Assembly: GCF_004348825.1 (NCBI RefSeq)
Contig: NZ_SMJU01000012.1
Location: 62,001 to 126,000, forward strand
Direction of reading: 5' to 3'
Origin: Arundinibacter roseus
GTDB taxonomy: Bacteria > Bacteroidota > Bacteroidia > Cytophagales > Spirosomataceae
Length of the DNA: 64,000 nucleotides
Shown: in pieces, positions 8,920 through 17,677 of the stretch
How positions within the stretch are numbered: the first letter of the stretch is position 1
Layout: every line of letters starts with the position of its first letter
Made by a program: the position numbers and the translations under genes
The notes under the pieces: generated by a model
The model's input: the letters and a program-made list of their open reading frames with translations, nothing else
Told to the model about the DNA's origin: nothing
The model's database searches: none

Positions 8920-9486
8920 ATGAAACTTACGATAAAAAACATGGTCTGCGACCGCTGTAATAAAGTAGTACGGGAAGTAGTAGAATCACTCGGTTTGCGT
9001 GTAATGGCGCTGGAACTTGGCCAATTGCAAATTGGCGGAACTCCTAAATCTGAACAACTGCAACTTCTCAACCAAAAGCTGGAAGCAGAAGGATTTGAGA
9101 TTTTGTATGAGCAAAAGAAAATAGTAGCCGAACATATCAAAACGCTGATTATTGAAGAGGTTCAGTACGCCAAAGGAAATAAGCCAACTCACGTTAATTT
9201 TTCTGATTTTCTATCCAAAAAATGCGGTTATGATTATTCCTATCTAAGCCATTTATTTTCTTCGGAAACCGGAAATACCATTGAACAGTACATTATTTCC
9301 CAAAAAATAGAAAAGGTAAAAGAATGGCTTTCCTATGGTGAATTAACTTTGACAGAAATTGCCTGGCGATTGGGATATAGTAGTGCAGCACATTTGGGAA
9401 ATCAATTTAAGAAAATAACCGGAATGACACCGGGTCAATATAAGAAAATGGAAGGGCTCAATCGGAAAACTCTGGATCGAATCTAA
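8920..9486 (+). CDS. AraC-family regulator with N-terminal HMA-like CxxC domain
   Basis: This 188-residue protein starts with about 65 residues resembling an HMA domain (MKLTIKNMVCDRC, Cys10 and Cys13; ending EAEGFEIL). A linker follows, then an AraC-type double helix-turn-helix (about residues 85-182, including LTEIAWRLGYSSAAHLGNQF and a TGMTPGQYKK end). An HMA-type fold in place of the usual sugar-binding cupin suggests direct sensing of Cu(I) or a related metal, or of a metal-loaded HMA partner. The ATG at 8920 is chosen; a longer frame begins inside the receptor gene and adds no recognisable sequence. It is 7 bp after the receptor stop. It is the natural candidate to bind the paired TGTAA sites at 3272 and 5669; this is inferred. 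Confidence 0.85.
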   Translation: MKLTIKNMVCDRCNKVVREVVESLGLRVMALELGQLQIGGTPKSEQLQLLNQKLEAEGFEILYEQKKIVAEHIKTLIIEEVQYAKGNKPTHVNFSDFLSKKCGYDYSYLSHLFSSETGNTIEQYIISQKIEKVKEWLSYGELTLTEIAWRLGYSSAAHLGNQFKKITGMTPGQYKKMEGLNRKTLDRI

Positions 9487-9552
9487 AAATTGTTTCAATA
9501 AATTTAAACCTTTTTTCTTATTCATATCTAACTTGTAAACTACTCTGAATTC

Positions 9553-9789
9553 ATGAGAAAATTAATTTATTTAGTAGCTTTTAGTGCTTTGTTGGCCTGT
9601 TCTGACAAAAAAGAAAATACCGAAACCGTAACGGAAGAAACCCCTGCTGCCGTAGAAACTACCGCCGCCAAACACTACGCCTGCCCCATGAAATGTGAAG
9701 GTGAGAAGACCTATGATGCAGCCGGAACATGCCCCGTTTGCAAAATGGATTTGGCAGAAGTAGCTATGGCAGAAGCGGATAGTTTGTAA
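9553..9789 (+). CDS. Small lipoprotein with heavy-metal-binding (HMBD-type) domain
   Basis: This 78-residue protein has a lipoprotein signal peptide (lipobox LLAC, Cys16), an acidic Thr/Glu-rich spacer, and a compact motif HYACPMKCEG followed by AGTCPVCKMDL. The His-x-x-Cys-Pro-Met and Cys-Pro-x-Cys-x-Met pattern is the heavy-metal-binding domain also found at the N-terminus of some efflux adaptor proteins. It should be anchored to a membrane facing the periplasm and bind copper or a similar soft metal there. It is 66 bp downstream of the AraC gene and 105 bp upstream of the periplasmic HMA gene, on the same strand. Confidence 0.8.
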   Translation: MRKLIYLVAFSALLACSDKKENTETVTEETPAAVETTAAKHYACPMKCEGEKTYDAAGTCPVCKMDLAEVAMAEADSL

Positions 9790-9894
9790 TTTTTTGATAG
9801 TTCTGATTCAGACGTAATCAAATTTTTATTTCTCCATCCCAATCAGGATTTAAAAAGTAAAATAAATTTTAACATAATATTAAAACGAAAAATC

Positions 9895-10245
9895 ATGAAA
9901 ACGATCATTCTTTCCATTTTCTTTTCCTTTGCTTTAACCGCCGGTTTTGCGCAAAGTGAAAAAGAAGTAAAAATCAAAACCTCAGCTATTTGTGAAATGT
10001 GCAAAGAAAGGCTGGAACGAAACCTTGGTCTGTCAAAAGGTGTCAAAGAAGCCAATTTGAACCTGGATGATAAAGTAATGACCATTAAATATAATCCTAA
10101 AAAAACCGATTTGGCGTCAATCAAATCCATCATTACCAACACCGGTTATGATGCAGACGAAGCGCCTGCTGATCAAAAATCGCACGACAAGTTGCCGGCC
10201 TGCTGCCGAAAAACTGCCGCGCCGCATTCGGATGGAAAACACTGA
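9895..10245 (+). CDS. Periplasmic HMA-domain metal-binding protein
   Basis: This 116-residue protein has a Sec signal peptide (cleavage near residue 20, AGFAQ). A single HMA domain follows, with the metal motif CEMC at Cys33 and Cys36 and a closing ITNTGYDADE. The tail is rich in Cys and His (ACC near residue 102, His at the extreme end). It would be a periplasmic copper chaperone or buffer, in contrast to the cytosolic HMA protein at 5754. It is the last gene of the copper cluster and is followed at once by a strong terminator at 10261-10288. Confidence 0.82.
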   Translation: MKTIILSIFFSFALTAGFAQSEKEVKIKTSAICEMCKERLERNLGLSKGVKEANLNLDDKVMTIKYNPKKTDLASIKSIITNTGYDADEAPADQKSHDKLPACCRKTAAPHSDGKH

Positions 10246-10260
10246 AAAACTAATGCAAAA

Positions 10261-10288
10261 CCGGGTAGCCAAAAGCTACCCGGTTTTT
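10261..10288 (+). terminator. Rho-independent terminator ending the copper cluster
   Basis: A perfect 9-bp stem (CCGGGTAGC / GCTACCCGG) with a 5-base loop is followed by five T residues. It starts 16 bp after the periplasmic HMA stop codon and about 70 bp before the kynureninase start, so it separates the two transcripts. Confidence 0.9.
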
Positions 10289-10360
10289 GTATTTTAGAGC
10301 GTTCTTTTCAGTTCTTCGCCCTCATTATTTAAATAAAAAATTTACGCCTTTTCATACCTT

Positions 10361-11644
10361 ATGCCCGATTTTCAGAATACCCTTTCGTTTGCTTTGCAAC
10401 AGGATCAAAACGATGCACTGGCTCACTTTAAAACTCAGTTTTTAATTCCTGAAAAAGAGGGAAAGCCGTTGCTGTATTTTTGTGGCAATTCGCTCGGTTT
10501 ACAGCCGGTTTCGGCCCGACAAGCCCTCGAACGCGAGCTTTTGGTTTGGCAAAATCATGGGGTAGAAGGTTGGTTTGAAGGCGAACGTCCGTGGTTGTCG
10601 TACCATAGTTCCTGCAAAGAACCCCTCGCCCGAATGGTGGGCGCACTAGCTTCGGAGGTGTGCCCGATGAATAATCTGACGGTCAATCTGCACTTGATGC
10701 TGACGAGTTTTTATCAGCCGCAAGGTGCTCGAAATAAGATTTTAACCGTTGCCGGAGATTTTCCTTCGGATCAATACGCACTCGAAACGCACGTTCGCAG
10801 CCGGGGGCTTGACCCGGCCCAAACGATTTTGGAAGTAAAACCGGCTAATGGAAAAAATACGCTGAAAACAGAAGAAATTCTGTCGGCAATTCGCAGTCAT
10901 AAAGATTCGCTCACGCTTGTAATGATGAGTGGCCTGCATTACTACACCGGGCAGCTATACGACATGCAACGCATTGTTCAAGAGGCTCATATGTACAATA
11001 TTTCTGTGGGTTTTGACCTGGCACATGCCATTGGAAATGCACCGCTTCGGTTGCATGCGTGGGGCGTTGACTTTGCGGTTTGGTGCTCGTATAAATACCT
11101 CAATTCGGGCCCCGGAGGTGTTTCCGGAATTTTTATTCATGAAAAACACCACGCCGAAAACCTTTCCCGGCTGGCAGGGTGGTGGGGATACGATGAAAGT
11201 CGACGCTTTGAGATGGCTCCCGGTTTTGTACCTATGTCGGGTGCCGACGGCTGGCAATTGAGCACGCCCACGATTCTGGCTTTGGCAGTTCATCGCGCTT
11301 CTTTGGCGATTTTTGAAGAAGCCGGAATAGAAAATCTCCGGGCTAAAAGTGAGCGTTTAACGGGTTTTCTGGAATTTATTTTGCAGGAAATCAATCTGAA
11401 ATACCACAATCCAATAAAAATTCTTACCCCAACCGAAACGGCAGCGCGGGGCTGTCAGCTATCGTTACTGGTACAAAAAGATGGGAAAATGTTGTTTGAT
11501 TATTTGGTGAATCAGGGCATTATCGGCGATTGGCGTGAGCCTAACTGCATTCGCCTTGCCCCCGTTCCGCTCTATAATTCCTTTGAGGATGTTTACAAGG
11601 TAGGTCAGGAAATCGACCGCTTTATTTCCGCCTTAAACTCATGA
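10361..11644 (+). CDS. kynU: Kynureninase
   Basis: This 427-residue PLP enzyme hydrolyses kynurenine or 3-hydroxykynurenine to (3-hydroxy)anthranilate and alanine in tryptophan breakdown and the aerobic NAD-from-tryptophan route. The length is normal for the family. Visible hallmarks are YFCGNSLGLQP near the N-terminus, the GFDLAHAIGNAPL PLP-ring region (Asp219), and the Schiff-base lysine Lys245 in CSYKYLNSGPGG. It stands alone between a terminator and a convergent gene; no other kynurenine-pathway gene is in the window. Its last 23 bases overlap the 3' end of the convergent lipase-META gene. Confidence 0.95.
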   Translation: MPDFQNTLSFALQQDQNDALAHFKTQFLIPEKEGKPLLYFCGNSLGLQPVSARQALERELLVWQNHGVEGWFEGERPWLSYHSSCKEPLARMVGALASEVCPMNNLTVNLHLMLTSFYQPQGARNKILTVAGDFPSDQYALETHVRSRGLDPAQTILEVKPANGKNTLKTEEILSAIRSHKDSLTLVMMSGLHYYTGQLYDMQRIVQEAHMYNISVGFDLAHAIGNAPLRLHAWGVDFAVWCSYKYLNSGPGGVSGIFIHEKHHAENLSRLAGWWGYDESRRFEMAPGFVPMSGADGWQLSTPTILALAVHRASLAIFEEAGIENLRAKSERLTGFLEFILQEINLKYHNPIKILTPTETAARGCQLSLLVQKDGKMLFDYLVNQGIIGDWREPNCIRLAPVPLYNSFEDVYKVGQEIDRFISALNS

Positions 11645-13094
11645 GTAACAACCCATTATTCTTTACGTGCAAGGTGTTTTGATTTTCCAGTGAAAAAGTA
11701 GTTGCCGCTGCAAGTGCTTTTAAGAAAATTGTTTCACCAGCGCCGGGACAGAACATGCGCGTCATCGCCATTTGCGAAGAAAACTGAATGGAATTCCCCT
11801 GAATCTCCACTGGACCATTCAACGAGTTACAACCGCTATTGCCAGATACCCGATTGGTAGACAAATCAAAAGTCAGCGTCGGTTTTTTGTTTGGATAAAG
11901 CGCTTCAAATTCTTCGGACGAACTGGAAACGAACGTCGCTTCCCAGGTTCCGGATAGTGCATTTTCGGTCATTGCATCAACTGAATTTTCGGGATAATTT
12001 AGTTTTTGGGTCAAAGCCAGATACGGTGGGTGAAAATGATGAACAAATATTTTTTCAGGATTGTCGGGATATTCTTTCATATATTCTTCATCTGCCAACA
12101 GTACCACCGTTGTCCCTGTACGCACATAATTGTTGCTGTTGTAATACATGGAAGGCACATAACCCGAAAGATTTTTACTAACCAAATCTGCCGTCATCGT
12201 TCCGAGGTATTTCTGATAGTTTTTCTGCGCCCGGCGAGAAGGCTTGCTGAGCCGATTGTATACATATTTCATGGCGACGCGCTTCGGTAATTTCTGCTTT
12301 TTTATAATTCCTTTGGCATTGACAAACGGATTGGTTACGTTAAAATCTTCCAAAGTCTGTATCGACATCGGGACTTCGGGCACCCAATCGGCCGAATTGA
12401 CCACGTTGAAGGCCCAACCGCCCTGCGTGGCTGCTTCGTAGTCGTAGGCAAAATACAAGTTGCCGGGTTTGGGCCCTGCACTGCAATAGGTTTTAAGCCG
12501 AAGGTCAGCGGGGAGCTGTCCATTTTGTTGCAAATGATGTAGGTAAGCCGTCAGCAGGTAAGCAATAGCACCACCCTGACTGTGGCCCATAATCAGAAAA
12601 TCTTTGGTGCCTGTTGCGTAACAGGAATCAATTTTTGGCCAAATGTCCTTGACCAAAAAAGCCGTACTGACCAACCACCCTACATGCACCGCGGCCGCAG
12701 GATGCTCGGCTAATTTGTACAGAAAAGTATCTGTTTTGCTCAGCGTTAGTTCGCCTTTGGCCGGAACCATCGCCGCGTAAAAATTTCCTAACCAACTGAC
12801 ACTGTTTGCGGTAGTTCCCCGAAGGCTAAGTACCGCCTGCGGCTGCATCTTGTTTTTACTGACCCATAAATCCCAACGATTGTCAAGGCCAACTACCGGT
12901 GAGCGATACACAAAGTCAAAACGTTCCGGTTTGGGAAAAGCGGCCACGTAGGAAGAATCGCCGAAATTAGCGGAAATTTTCAGCATTTCCAGGTATTCGT
13001 TTTTATCAAAACCGGGACGAAGGGATTGTGCAGAAAGCAGGGAGCTTGTAGCCAATAAACTACATAAAAGGGAGAAAATCGGAAGGTGGCGCAT
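11622..13094 (-). CDS. Secreted class 3 lipase fused to a META domain
   Basis: The 490-residue protein has a signal peptide (residues 1-23, ending LLSAQ). An alpha/beta-hydrolase domain of the fungal lipase (class 3) type follows, with the nucleophile motif GHSQG (Ser172). The last ~110 residues are a META/HslJ-like domain (LSGTWEATFV, SGNSGCNSLNG, MAMTRMFCPG). The ATG at 13094 is preferred over an in-frame one at 13169: it gives a proper signal peptide, and a -7-type box (TACTTTTG on the minus strand, 13140-13133) lies between them, though no -33 partner is clear. It should hydrolyse ester lipids outside the cytosol. META domains are usually linked to heat or antibiotic tolerance, and their role here is unknown. 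The 3' end overlaps kynU by 23 bp. Confidence 0.85.
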   Translation of the reverse strand: MRHLPIFSLLCSLLATSSLLSAQSLRPGFDKNEYLEMLKISANFGDSSYVAAFPKPERFDFVYRSPVVGLDNRWDLWVSKNKMQPQAVLSLRGTTANSVSWLGNFYAAMVPAKGELTLSKTDTFLYKLAEHPAAAVHVGWLVSTAFLVKDIWPKIDSCYATGTKDFLIMGHSQGGAIAYLLTAYLHHLQQNGQLPADLRLKTYCSAGPKPGNLYFAYDYEAATQGGWAFNVVNSADWVPEVPMSIQTLEDFNVTNPFVNAKGIIKKQKLPKRVAMKYVYNRLSKPSRRAQKNYQKYLGTMTADLVSKNLSGYVPSMYYNSNNYVRTGTTVVLLADEEYMKEYPDNPEKIFVHHFHPPYLALTQKLNYPENSVDAMTENALSGTWEATFVSSSSEEFEALYPNKKPTLTFDLSTNRVSGNSGCNSLNGPVEIQGNSIQFSSQMAMTRMFCPGAGETIFLKALAAATTFSLENQNTLHVKNNGLLLMSLRRK

Positions 13095-13218
13095 AAACAG
13101 GATGAGGTTAATCCGGAAATTTTTCTCTAAACCAAAAGTAGAAATGTGTAACTGATTCTGAGTTAACATTTTCGAGCAAAATTAGTTTGCTTTTCTGCCA
13201 GTTTGAACTACTTCATAA

Positions 13219-14673
13219 TTACTCCTTAAAGTATTTTTCAACTATTTCTTTTGGTTGCCACTGATCGGGCTTGCGAACGATCGTTCGATAATCCCAGGTC
13301 TTGGGCATAAGTTGAGCGGCTGTCAGTGGCAGGTGATCGCCGAGTTTTTGTTGTTCCTGCTGCATGTGAGCGGTTAGTTCTATTATTTTTTGTTGATAGC
13401 GTGGATTTTCTGCCAGATTTTTGAGCTCATGTGGATCTTTCCGCAAATCAAATAGCAAAGTCGAATCTATGGCCGGATAGCGAATTAACTTGTAACGCGA
13501 GTCACGTACCGAGCGTTGAAAATCCATGTATGCGGTAAGTACATGCGTACGAACCGATTTTTGTTTTCCCAGTATAATGGGTAGTAAATTTTTTCCATCA
13601 ATGTGGGTTGGAAGTTCGAGTCCGGCATAGGAACAAAGCGTTGGGAAAAGATCCAAAAGGTAGGCAAATGCATCAGACCTTTTGTTTTCTGGAATGCCCG
13701 CACCGGCCACAATCAGCGGTACCCGCATGGAATGTTCATACACGCTTTGCTTTCCCAATAATCCATGACTGCCCAATGCCAGGCCGTTGTCGGCTGTGAA
13801 GACAATCAGCGTTTGTCTGTCGAGGCCTTTATCCCGAAGTTTCTGAATCAGACGTGCAACGGAACGATCCAAATGAGTAATGAGTGCGTAATATTCAGCC
13901 GTTTGTGCCCGGATTATTTCCGGTGTTCGGGGAAAAGGTGCCAGCAGTTCGTCCCGGATTCCCATCGAATTGCCAAAACTAAACGGATGTAACGGCATGA
14001 AGTTAGGCGGAAGCGGAGCCGATTTTTCATCATATAGTTTCAGATACTCCGGCAAAGGCGAGCGCGGATCGTGCGGAACGCTGTACGGAACATAGGCAAA
14101 AAAATGCTCTGCTTCCGATTGTTTTTCGAGAAAATCAAGAGCACTTTGAGTAAAAATATCGGTAGAAAATCCCTTCTTCACAGCCTGTGTGAACGAACCG
14201 CCCGGTTGTAAATCCCGCACAGCTACTTCAAAATGATTGGCCATGCCACCGAGCAGAACATTCTGAGCCTCATCAAAACCGGCAGCAAGAGCTTCGGGTT
14301 CGTTATGCCACTTGCCGGTCATAAATGTTGTGTAACCTAGTTGCCGCAAATGAATTGGTAACGTATGCACACCATTGAGTTTATCTTTTACTCTGAAAAA
14401 CGATTGTCCGCTCATCAGCATCGCCCGACTTGGCGCACACACAGCGCCGTGATGCCCGCCTACAATATAAGCGTTGGAAAACAGCGTACCTGCCCGGGCC
14501 AAACTATCCAACGTAGGTGTCTTTACGTACGAATTTCCGTAGCAGCCCAGCGCATCTGCTCGCAGATCGTCGGCGAATATGAATAGAATATTTGGTTTTG
14601 ACGTTTGGGCCACTATTTCAACCGAATTAAATAGTCCAAACAACACCAAAAACAGATTTAGATTGTTTCTCAT
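13219..14673 (-). CDS. Secreted Cys-type sulfatase
   Basis: The 484-residue protein has a signal peptide (about 1-23). It carries the sulfatase metal-site motif PNILFIFADD (Asp35, Asp36) and the active-site motif CAPSR with Cys79, which a formylglycine-generating enzyme or anaerobic maturase would convert to formylglycine. No maturase gene is visible here. HDPRSPLPEY and TADNGLALGSHGLLGKQSVYEHS are further sulfatase signatures (second metal-binding Asp-Asn). It likely removes sulfate esters from a polysaccharide outside the cytosol. Its start overlaps the stop of the upstream glycosidase gene by 4 bp (ATGA), so the two are translationally coupled and probably act on the same sulfated glycan. 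Confidence 0.92.
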   Translation of the reverse strand: MRNNLNLFLVLFGLFNSVEIVAQTSKPNILFIFADDLRADALGCYGNSYVKTPTLDSLARAGTLFSNAYIVGGHHGAVCAPSRAMLMSGQSFFRVKDKLNGVHTLPIHLRQLGYTTFMTGKWHNEPEALAAGFDEAQNVLLGGMANHFEVAVRDLQPGGSFTQAVKKGFSTDIFTQSALDFLEKQSEAEHFFAYVPYSVPHDPRSPLPEYLKLYDEKSAPLPPNFMPLHPFSFGNSMGIRDELLAPFPRTPEIIRAQTAEYYALITHLDRSVARLIQKLRDKGLDRQTLIVFTADNGLALGSHGLLGKQSVYEHSMRVPLIVAGAGIPENKRSDAFAYLLDLFPTLCSYAGLELPTHIDGKNLLPIILGKQKSVRTHVLTAYMDFQRSVRDSRYKLIRYPAIDSTLLFDLRKDPHELKNLAENPRYQQKIIELTAHMQQEQQKLGDHLPLTAAQLMPKTWDYRTIVRKPDQWQPKEIVEKYFKE

Positions 14674-16283
14674 TTTTTTGTCAAAATCAGCACGGCATCG
14701 TTTGAGGCAGTAGGTGTAGCTTCAATAAAGCCATTCTTTAAAACCAGATTTGCCGCCGTAGTTTTATTGGCAACGGCATCAAACCACTTGCCTTCAAAAG
14801 CATCATTACCAGGATTATAGAGTTTTACCAACGTAGGTTTAGGTACGTAAGCCATAATTGTCTTCCGGTCATCGGAGCGCACGACAGACACAAATTCCCC
14901 GCGACGTGTTGGACTTACGAGTAACTGCTGCGCGGGTTTGAGTTGCCACCATGCATACTGCCGCATGAAATTCGCCAGGTAACCAACCTGTACGCTACCG
15001 GGGAGTTTGATACTTTCTTCCCATGTGCGCAGGATATGCGGCTTGCTGTGATTTTCAATTTCTTCGCCCGCCCGAATCCACGGCCAAATGGCATTAGCTC
15101 CATAGGAAATACCCGCAACCGGCGTCGAAAACACACTCCAATAACTTGCGTTGCGTACTTCCGGCGCATTTACACCCGGTACAATATCTTCGTAACAAGG
15201 TTCAAGATTTATAAAAACTTTGGGCGGAAGCTGCGTCCATTCGCGGGCCACGGGACCTTCCGTAATCCATTCCTGCGTGCGGGGAGAGGCATTGTGGCCG
15301 GACTGAAAACCCAGAATATCAACCCAATCTTCATGCGCGTATTCATTGCCAATCCAGGAGCCGCCCTGCGGATGCATCGCTACTACGCCGGGATGTTCCT
15401 TGCCAAAAATGCCACGACCAATGGTTTTCCAGCGTTGCTCATACTCACGTACATACTGCCCGTCGCCGCCCAAAAACCAGATGACCTGATGTCCACCGTA
15501 GCGAGCTACGAGATAATTTCCTAAGGCAATCGCCTCAGGTTCAGGTAAGTAATAGCCGGGGCTCAGTTCCCGGCCCGTCGATACGGGCAACGCCCACAGC
15601 AAAACCGGTGCCGCTATAAGTCCGTGTGCGTTGATTTCGTCGATTTTTTTATCCAGTAATTTAAAAAAATCCGTGTTGATTTCGATTCGTCCGCTGCCGG
15701 TAAAAGCTACCTGTCCTGTGCTGTTTTTGGATGCGCCCCGCCACTGCGTCGTCGCAAATTGTATGACATTGTAGTGATTAGCCACGCGGTCTTTGAGGTA
15801 CGTATCCCACTCAGCATCAGTTGATTTGATCGGGCCATTCCAGGCGGTGCAGGCCGTATAAAAGAAAGGTGTGCCGTCGGCGTGAGTAAGGTAGTACGAG
15901 CCTTTGGGGTGAATGATACTCCCCTTTGTGTAGATGTCATACGGACTGTCTTTTTTCACACACGAAAAACTTCCGGTTTGTTTGTGTAGACCCGAATTGG
16001 TTGAATCTGAGCAGGTTGTAACGTACGTCCAGCTGCCGGTTTCGTCAGGAGCAAAGCGCACACGAAAAGTTGTGCCTCCGTCCCAAAAGCCACGAATAGT
16101 CTTGATTTTGCCGGTAGGAGAGGTGAAGCGCACAGAAAAATCCTTCACGTCGTAGAGTGGATTTCCGTAGGATTTCTTGCTTTCAAACTGTTTTTCGTAC
16201 TTCATCCAAAGGCCCGTCTGAGCAAGGGAGGTAAGAGAAAAACAAAGCAGGGAAATCAAAAACAAAGAAAATGAGGTACGCAT
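14670..16283 (-). CDS. Secreted DUF5060/DUF4038 glycoside hydrolase-like protein (GH140-related)
   Basis: The 537-residue protein has a signal peptide (about 1-21, ending SLAQT). An N-terminal Ig-like DUF5060 domain (about 22-110) is followed by a TIM-barrel DUF4038 domain (about 120-430) and a C-terminal beta-sandwich of the putative collagen-binding type (about 450-535). Characterised DUF4038 relatives include apiosidases of family GH140. Candidate catalytic acids lie in WFLGGDGQY and INLEPCYED. The actual sugar is unknown. It overlaps the sulfatase start by 4 bp, suggesting a joint job on a sulfated plant or algal polysaccharide. No SusC/D pair accompanies this two-gene unit. Confidence 0.8.
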   Translation of the reverse strand: MRTSFSLFLISLLCFSLTSLAQTGLWMKYEKQFESKKSYGNPLYDVKDFSVRFTSPTGKIKTIRGFWDGGTTFRVRFAPDETGSWTYVTTCSDSTNSGLHKQTGSFSCVKKDSPYDIYTKGSIIHPKGSYYLTHADGTPFFYTACTAWNGPIKSTDAEWDTYLKDRVANHYNVIQFATTQWRGASKNSTGQVAFTGSGRIEINTDFFKLLDKKIDEINAHGLIAAPVLLWALPVSTGRELSPGYYLPEPEAIALGNYLVARYGGHQVIWFLGGDGQYVREYEQRWKTIGRGIFGKEHPGVVAMHPQGGSWIGNEYAHEDWVDILGFQSGHNASPRTQEWITEGPVAREWTQLPPKVFINLEPCYEDIVPGVNAPEVRNASYWSVFSTPVAGISYGANAIWPWIRAGEEIENHSKPHILRTWEESIKLPGSVQVGYLANFMRQYAWWQLKPAQQLLVSPTRRGEFVSVVRSDDRKTIMAYVPKPTLVKLYNPGNDAFEGKWFDAVANKTTAANLVLKNGFIEATPTASNDAVLILTKK

Positions 16284-16383
16284 AGACTACATAAAGGTTT
16301 AGGTTCTTTACGTAAAAAAGCGTCCTGCTTAATTTTGATACTCTTATTTTCTGACGATCGCCACAGCCTTTCTTATTTTATAT

Positions 16384-17106
16384 TCAAAAGTTCATTGTTG
16401 AAATCTTCCTCTTGCCTTCTACCGTGATGTCCGATCCTTCGGCCAATAGCACTGAAAGCGGTTTTTGGGTGTTGAGAAAGGCAAATTCGGGTCCGTAAAG
16501 TTGTCCGAAATCTACCTGAATGGTATAATCCTGCACCTCATACTTTTGCCAGGTTGGGTGCGTAACCTGATATTCGTTGGTGGTATTGGCGCTTTTTCGG
16601 GCGTAGCCCCAATAGTGTTCGGTGATAAATTCGGCCTCGCTTCCAGGTGCAATTGTGGATGTATCAAGGGCAGCGGATACACCAAAAGACATCCATTTTT
16701 CGGCTACTTTCCAGCGGTACTCCACCTTTTGTTCAGTGGAATTTTCCTGCCAACTATGACTCATCGGGCGGGTTTCGTACTTTTCACCATAGAGGGTGTT
16801 TGCGACAAACGACAGCGCATATTTTGGGACAATTTCTTTAATAAAAACCACCCCTCGCTTCCATTCGTCATGTTCCAGCCGTTTGACATAAAACCTCAAA
16901 TTGACCTCCTCGAAATTTACATGAAAAGGCACTTTTACGCCTAACAGACGGGTATTCATAAACATAAAACCAACCAGGCTGACATAGCACCGATTTTCCC
17001 AGAAATCAAGCTCTGTACCCGCAGGGACGTAGTTTGCCAATATTTCAGGATTAATTTCGTAATTGGCAAAAGCTAATTTTCGCCATTCAGCACGCAGGAA
17101 GCTCAT
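16384..17106 (-). CDS. DUF2071 family protein (YqjF-like)
   Basis: This 240-residue protein has no signal peptide or membrane segment and is of normal length for the DUF2071 family. Recognisable elements are WRKLAFANYEINPEILANYVP near the N-terminus, LVGFMFMNTRLLGVKVP and FEEVNLRFYVKR. The biochemical function of the family is not known; its fold relates it to acetoacetate-decarboxylase-like proteins. It stands alone, about 100 bp from the glycosidase gene on the same strand, and upstream lies the REP-like region. Confidence 0.8.
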   Translation of the reverse strand: MSFLRAEWRKLAFANYEINPEILANYVPAGTELDFWENRCYVSLVGFMFMNTRLLGVKVPFHVNFEEVNLRFYVKRLEHDEWKRGVVFIKEIVPKYALSFVANTLYGEKYETRPMSHSWQENSTEQKVEYRWKVAEKWMSFGVSAALDTSTIAPGSEAEFITEHYWGYARKSANTTNEYQVTHPTWQKYEVQDYTIQVDFGQLYGPEFAFLNTQKPLSVLLAEGSDITVEGKRKISTMNF

Positions 17107-17216
17107 GAGGGTTTTTTAGGGGGAAAGTTAAAACGTAAGTAAAAATACTACATTCATTTACTATTTCGGGTTATTGATTTTAGGATTAACCTGGTAAAAC
17201 CAGATTCCCCAGTATC

Positions 17217-17258
17217 ATCCATCCGTCCGTGGGTCCATCCGATCGTCTGTCCATCCAT
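17217..17258. repeat. Short degenerate tandem repeat of CCATCCGT type
   Basis: About five imperfect copies of a 4+4 base unit (CCAT / CCGT / CTGT variants) stand directly before the REP-like palindrome. It is low-complexity, has no coding potential, and is probably part of the same repeat element. Confidence 0.5.
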
Positions 17259-17354
17259 GGGGCTGCACCCCATGCTAGCGGATTGCGCCCTTTCAGGGCT
17301 AATTTGTATCCAGCCCTGAAAGGGCATAATCCATCAGCGCAGGGTGAAGCCCTG
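17259..17354. repeat. REP/BIME-like ~95-bp imperfect palindrome
   Basis: A perfect 14-bp inner stem (GCCCTTTCAGGGCT at 17287-17300 against AGCCCTGAAAGGGC at 17312-17325) is extended by an imperfect outer stem pairing GGGGCTGCACCCC with GGGTGAAGCCCTG. The loop is 11 bases. No T-tract follows, so it is not a standard terminator. The shape is that of repetitive extragenic palindromes mobilised by RAYT transposases; a decayed RAYT gene lies at 22651-22963. The rest of 17107-17446 holds no gene that I can support. Confidence 0.65.
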
Positions 17355-17446
17355 TTACTGTTGCGATGCGATTTAAATACATTTTGATTTCATAAAAATC
17401 AATTGTGGTTGGTTTCGGTTGCTTTTGTCACTTGAAAATAAGAACT

Positions 17447-17530
17447 AAAAAAAACGGCCCCCGCCGGGAGCCGTCCAAAGATAAAATACTGAGCGTGAGA
17501 CTATTCTTCCAGAAAATCCATGTCACGGTC
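17447..17530 (-). repeat. Left copy of 84-bp direct repeat: remnant of MFS gene 3' end plus terminator
   Basis: This stretch matches 19447-19530 at 79 of 84 positions, exactly 2000 bp apart. On the minus strand it encodes DRDMDFLEE-stop, the last residues of the MFS transporter, followed by its hairpin and T-tract. The coding difference is synonymous (CGT against CGG for Arg) and the stem change keeps a G-U pair, so both copies look as if they were once under selection. The MFS reading frame upstream of it is absent here. It is either an integration boundary or what remains of a second MFS gene. Confidence 0.85.
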
Positions 17531-17677
17531 GAGACAAAAAAGGTATTACTGAATACTCTACGCAGCTATAATAAAATATGTTAGGTACAGAAAAGAGAAA
17601 TAAGCAAAATACCATTTTTTTCTAAAAAGATAAACAATTCCGCAAAGGATACCAAGAATGAGAAAAAGCGTGTGCAT

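Noticed and set aside
9532-9539. TTGTAAAC before the metal-binding lipoprotein gene as a copper half-site
   Set aside because: No second half-site 22 bp upstream and no promoter at the copA spacing.
17217-17354. CRISPR-like repeat array
   Set aside because: There are no regularly spaced repeats with unique spacers; the region is one palindrome plus a short tandem repeat, and no cas genes are in the window.
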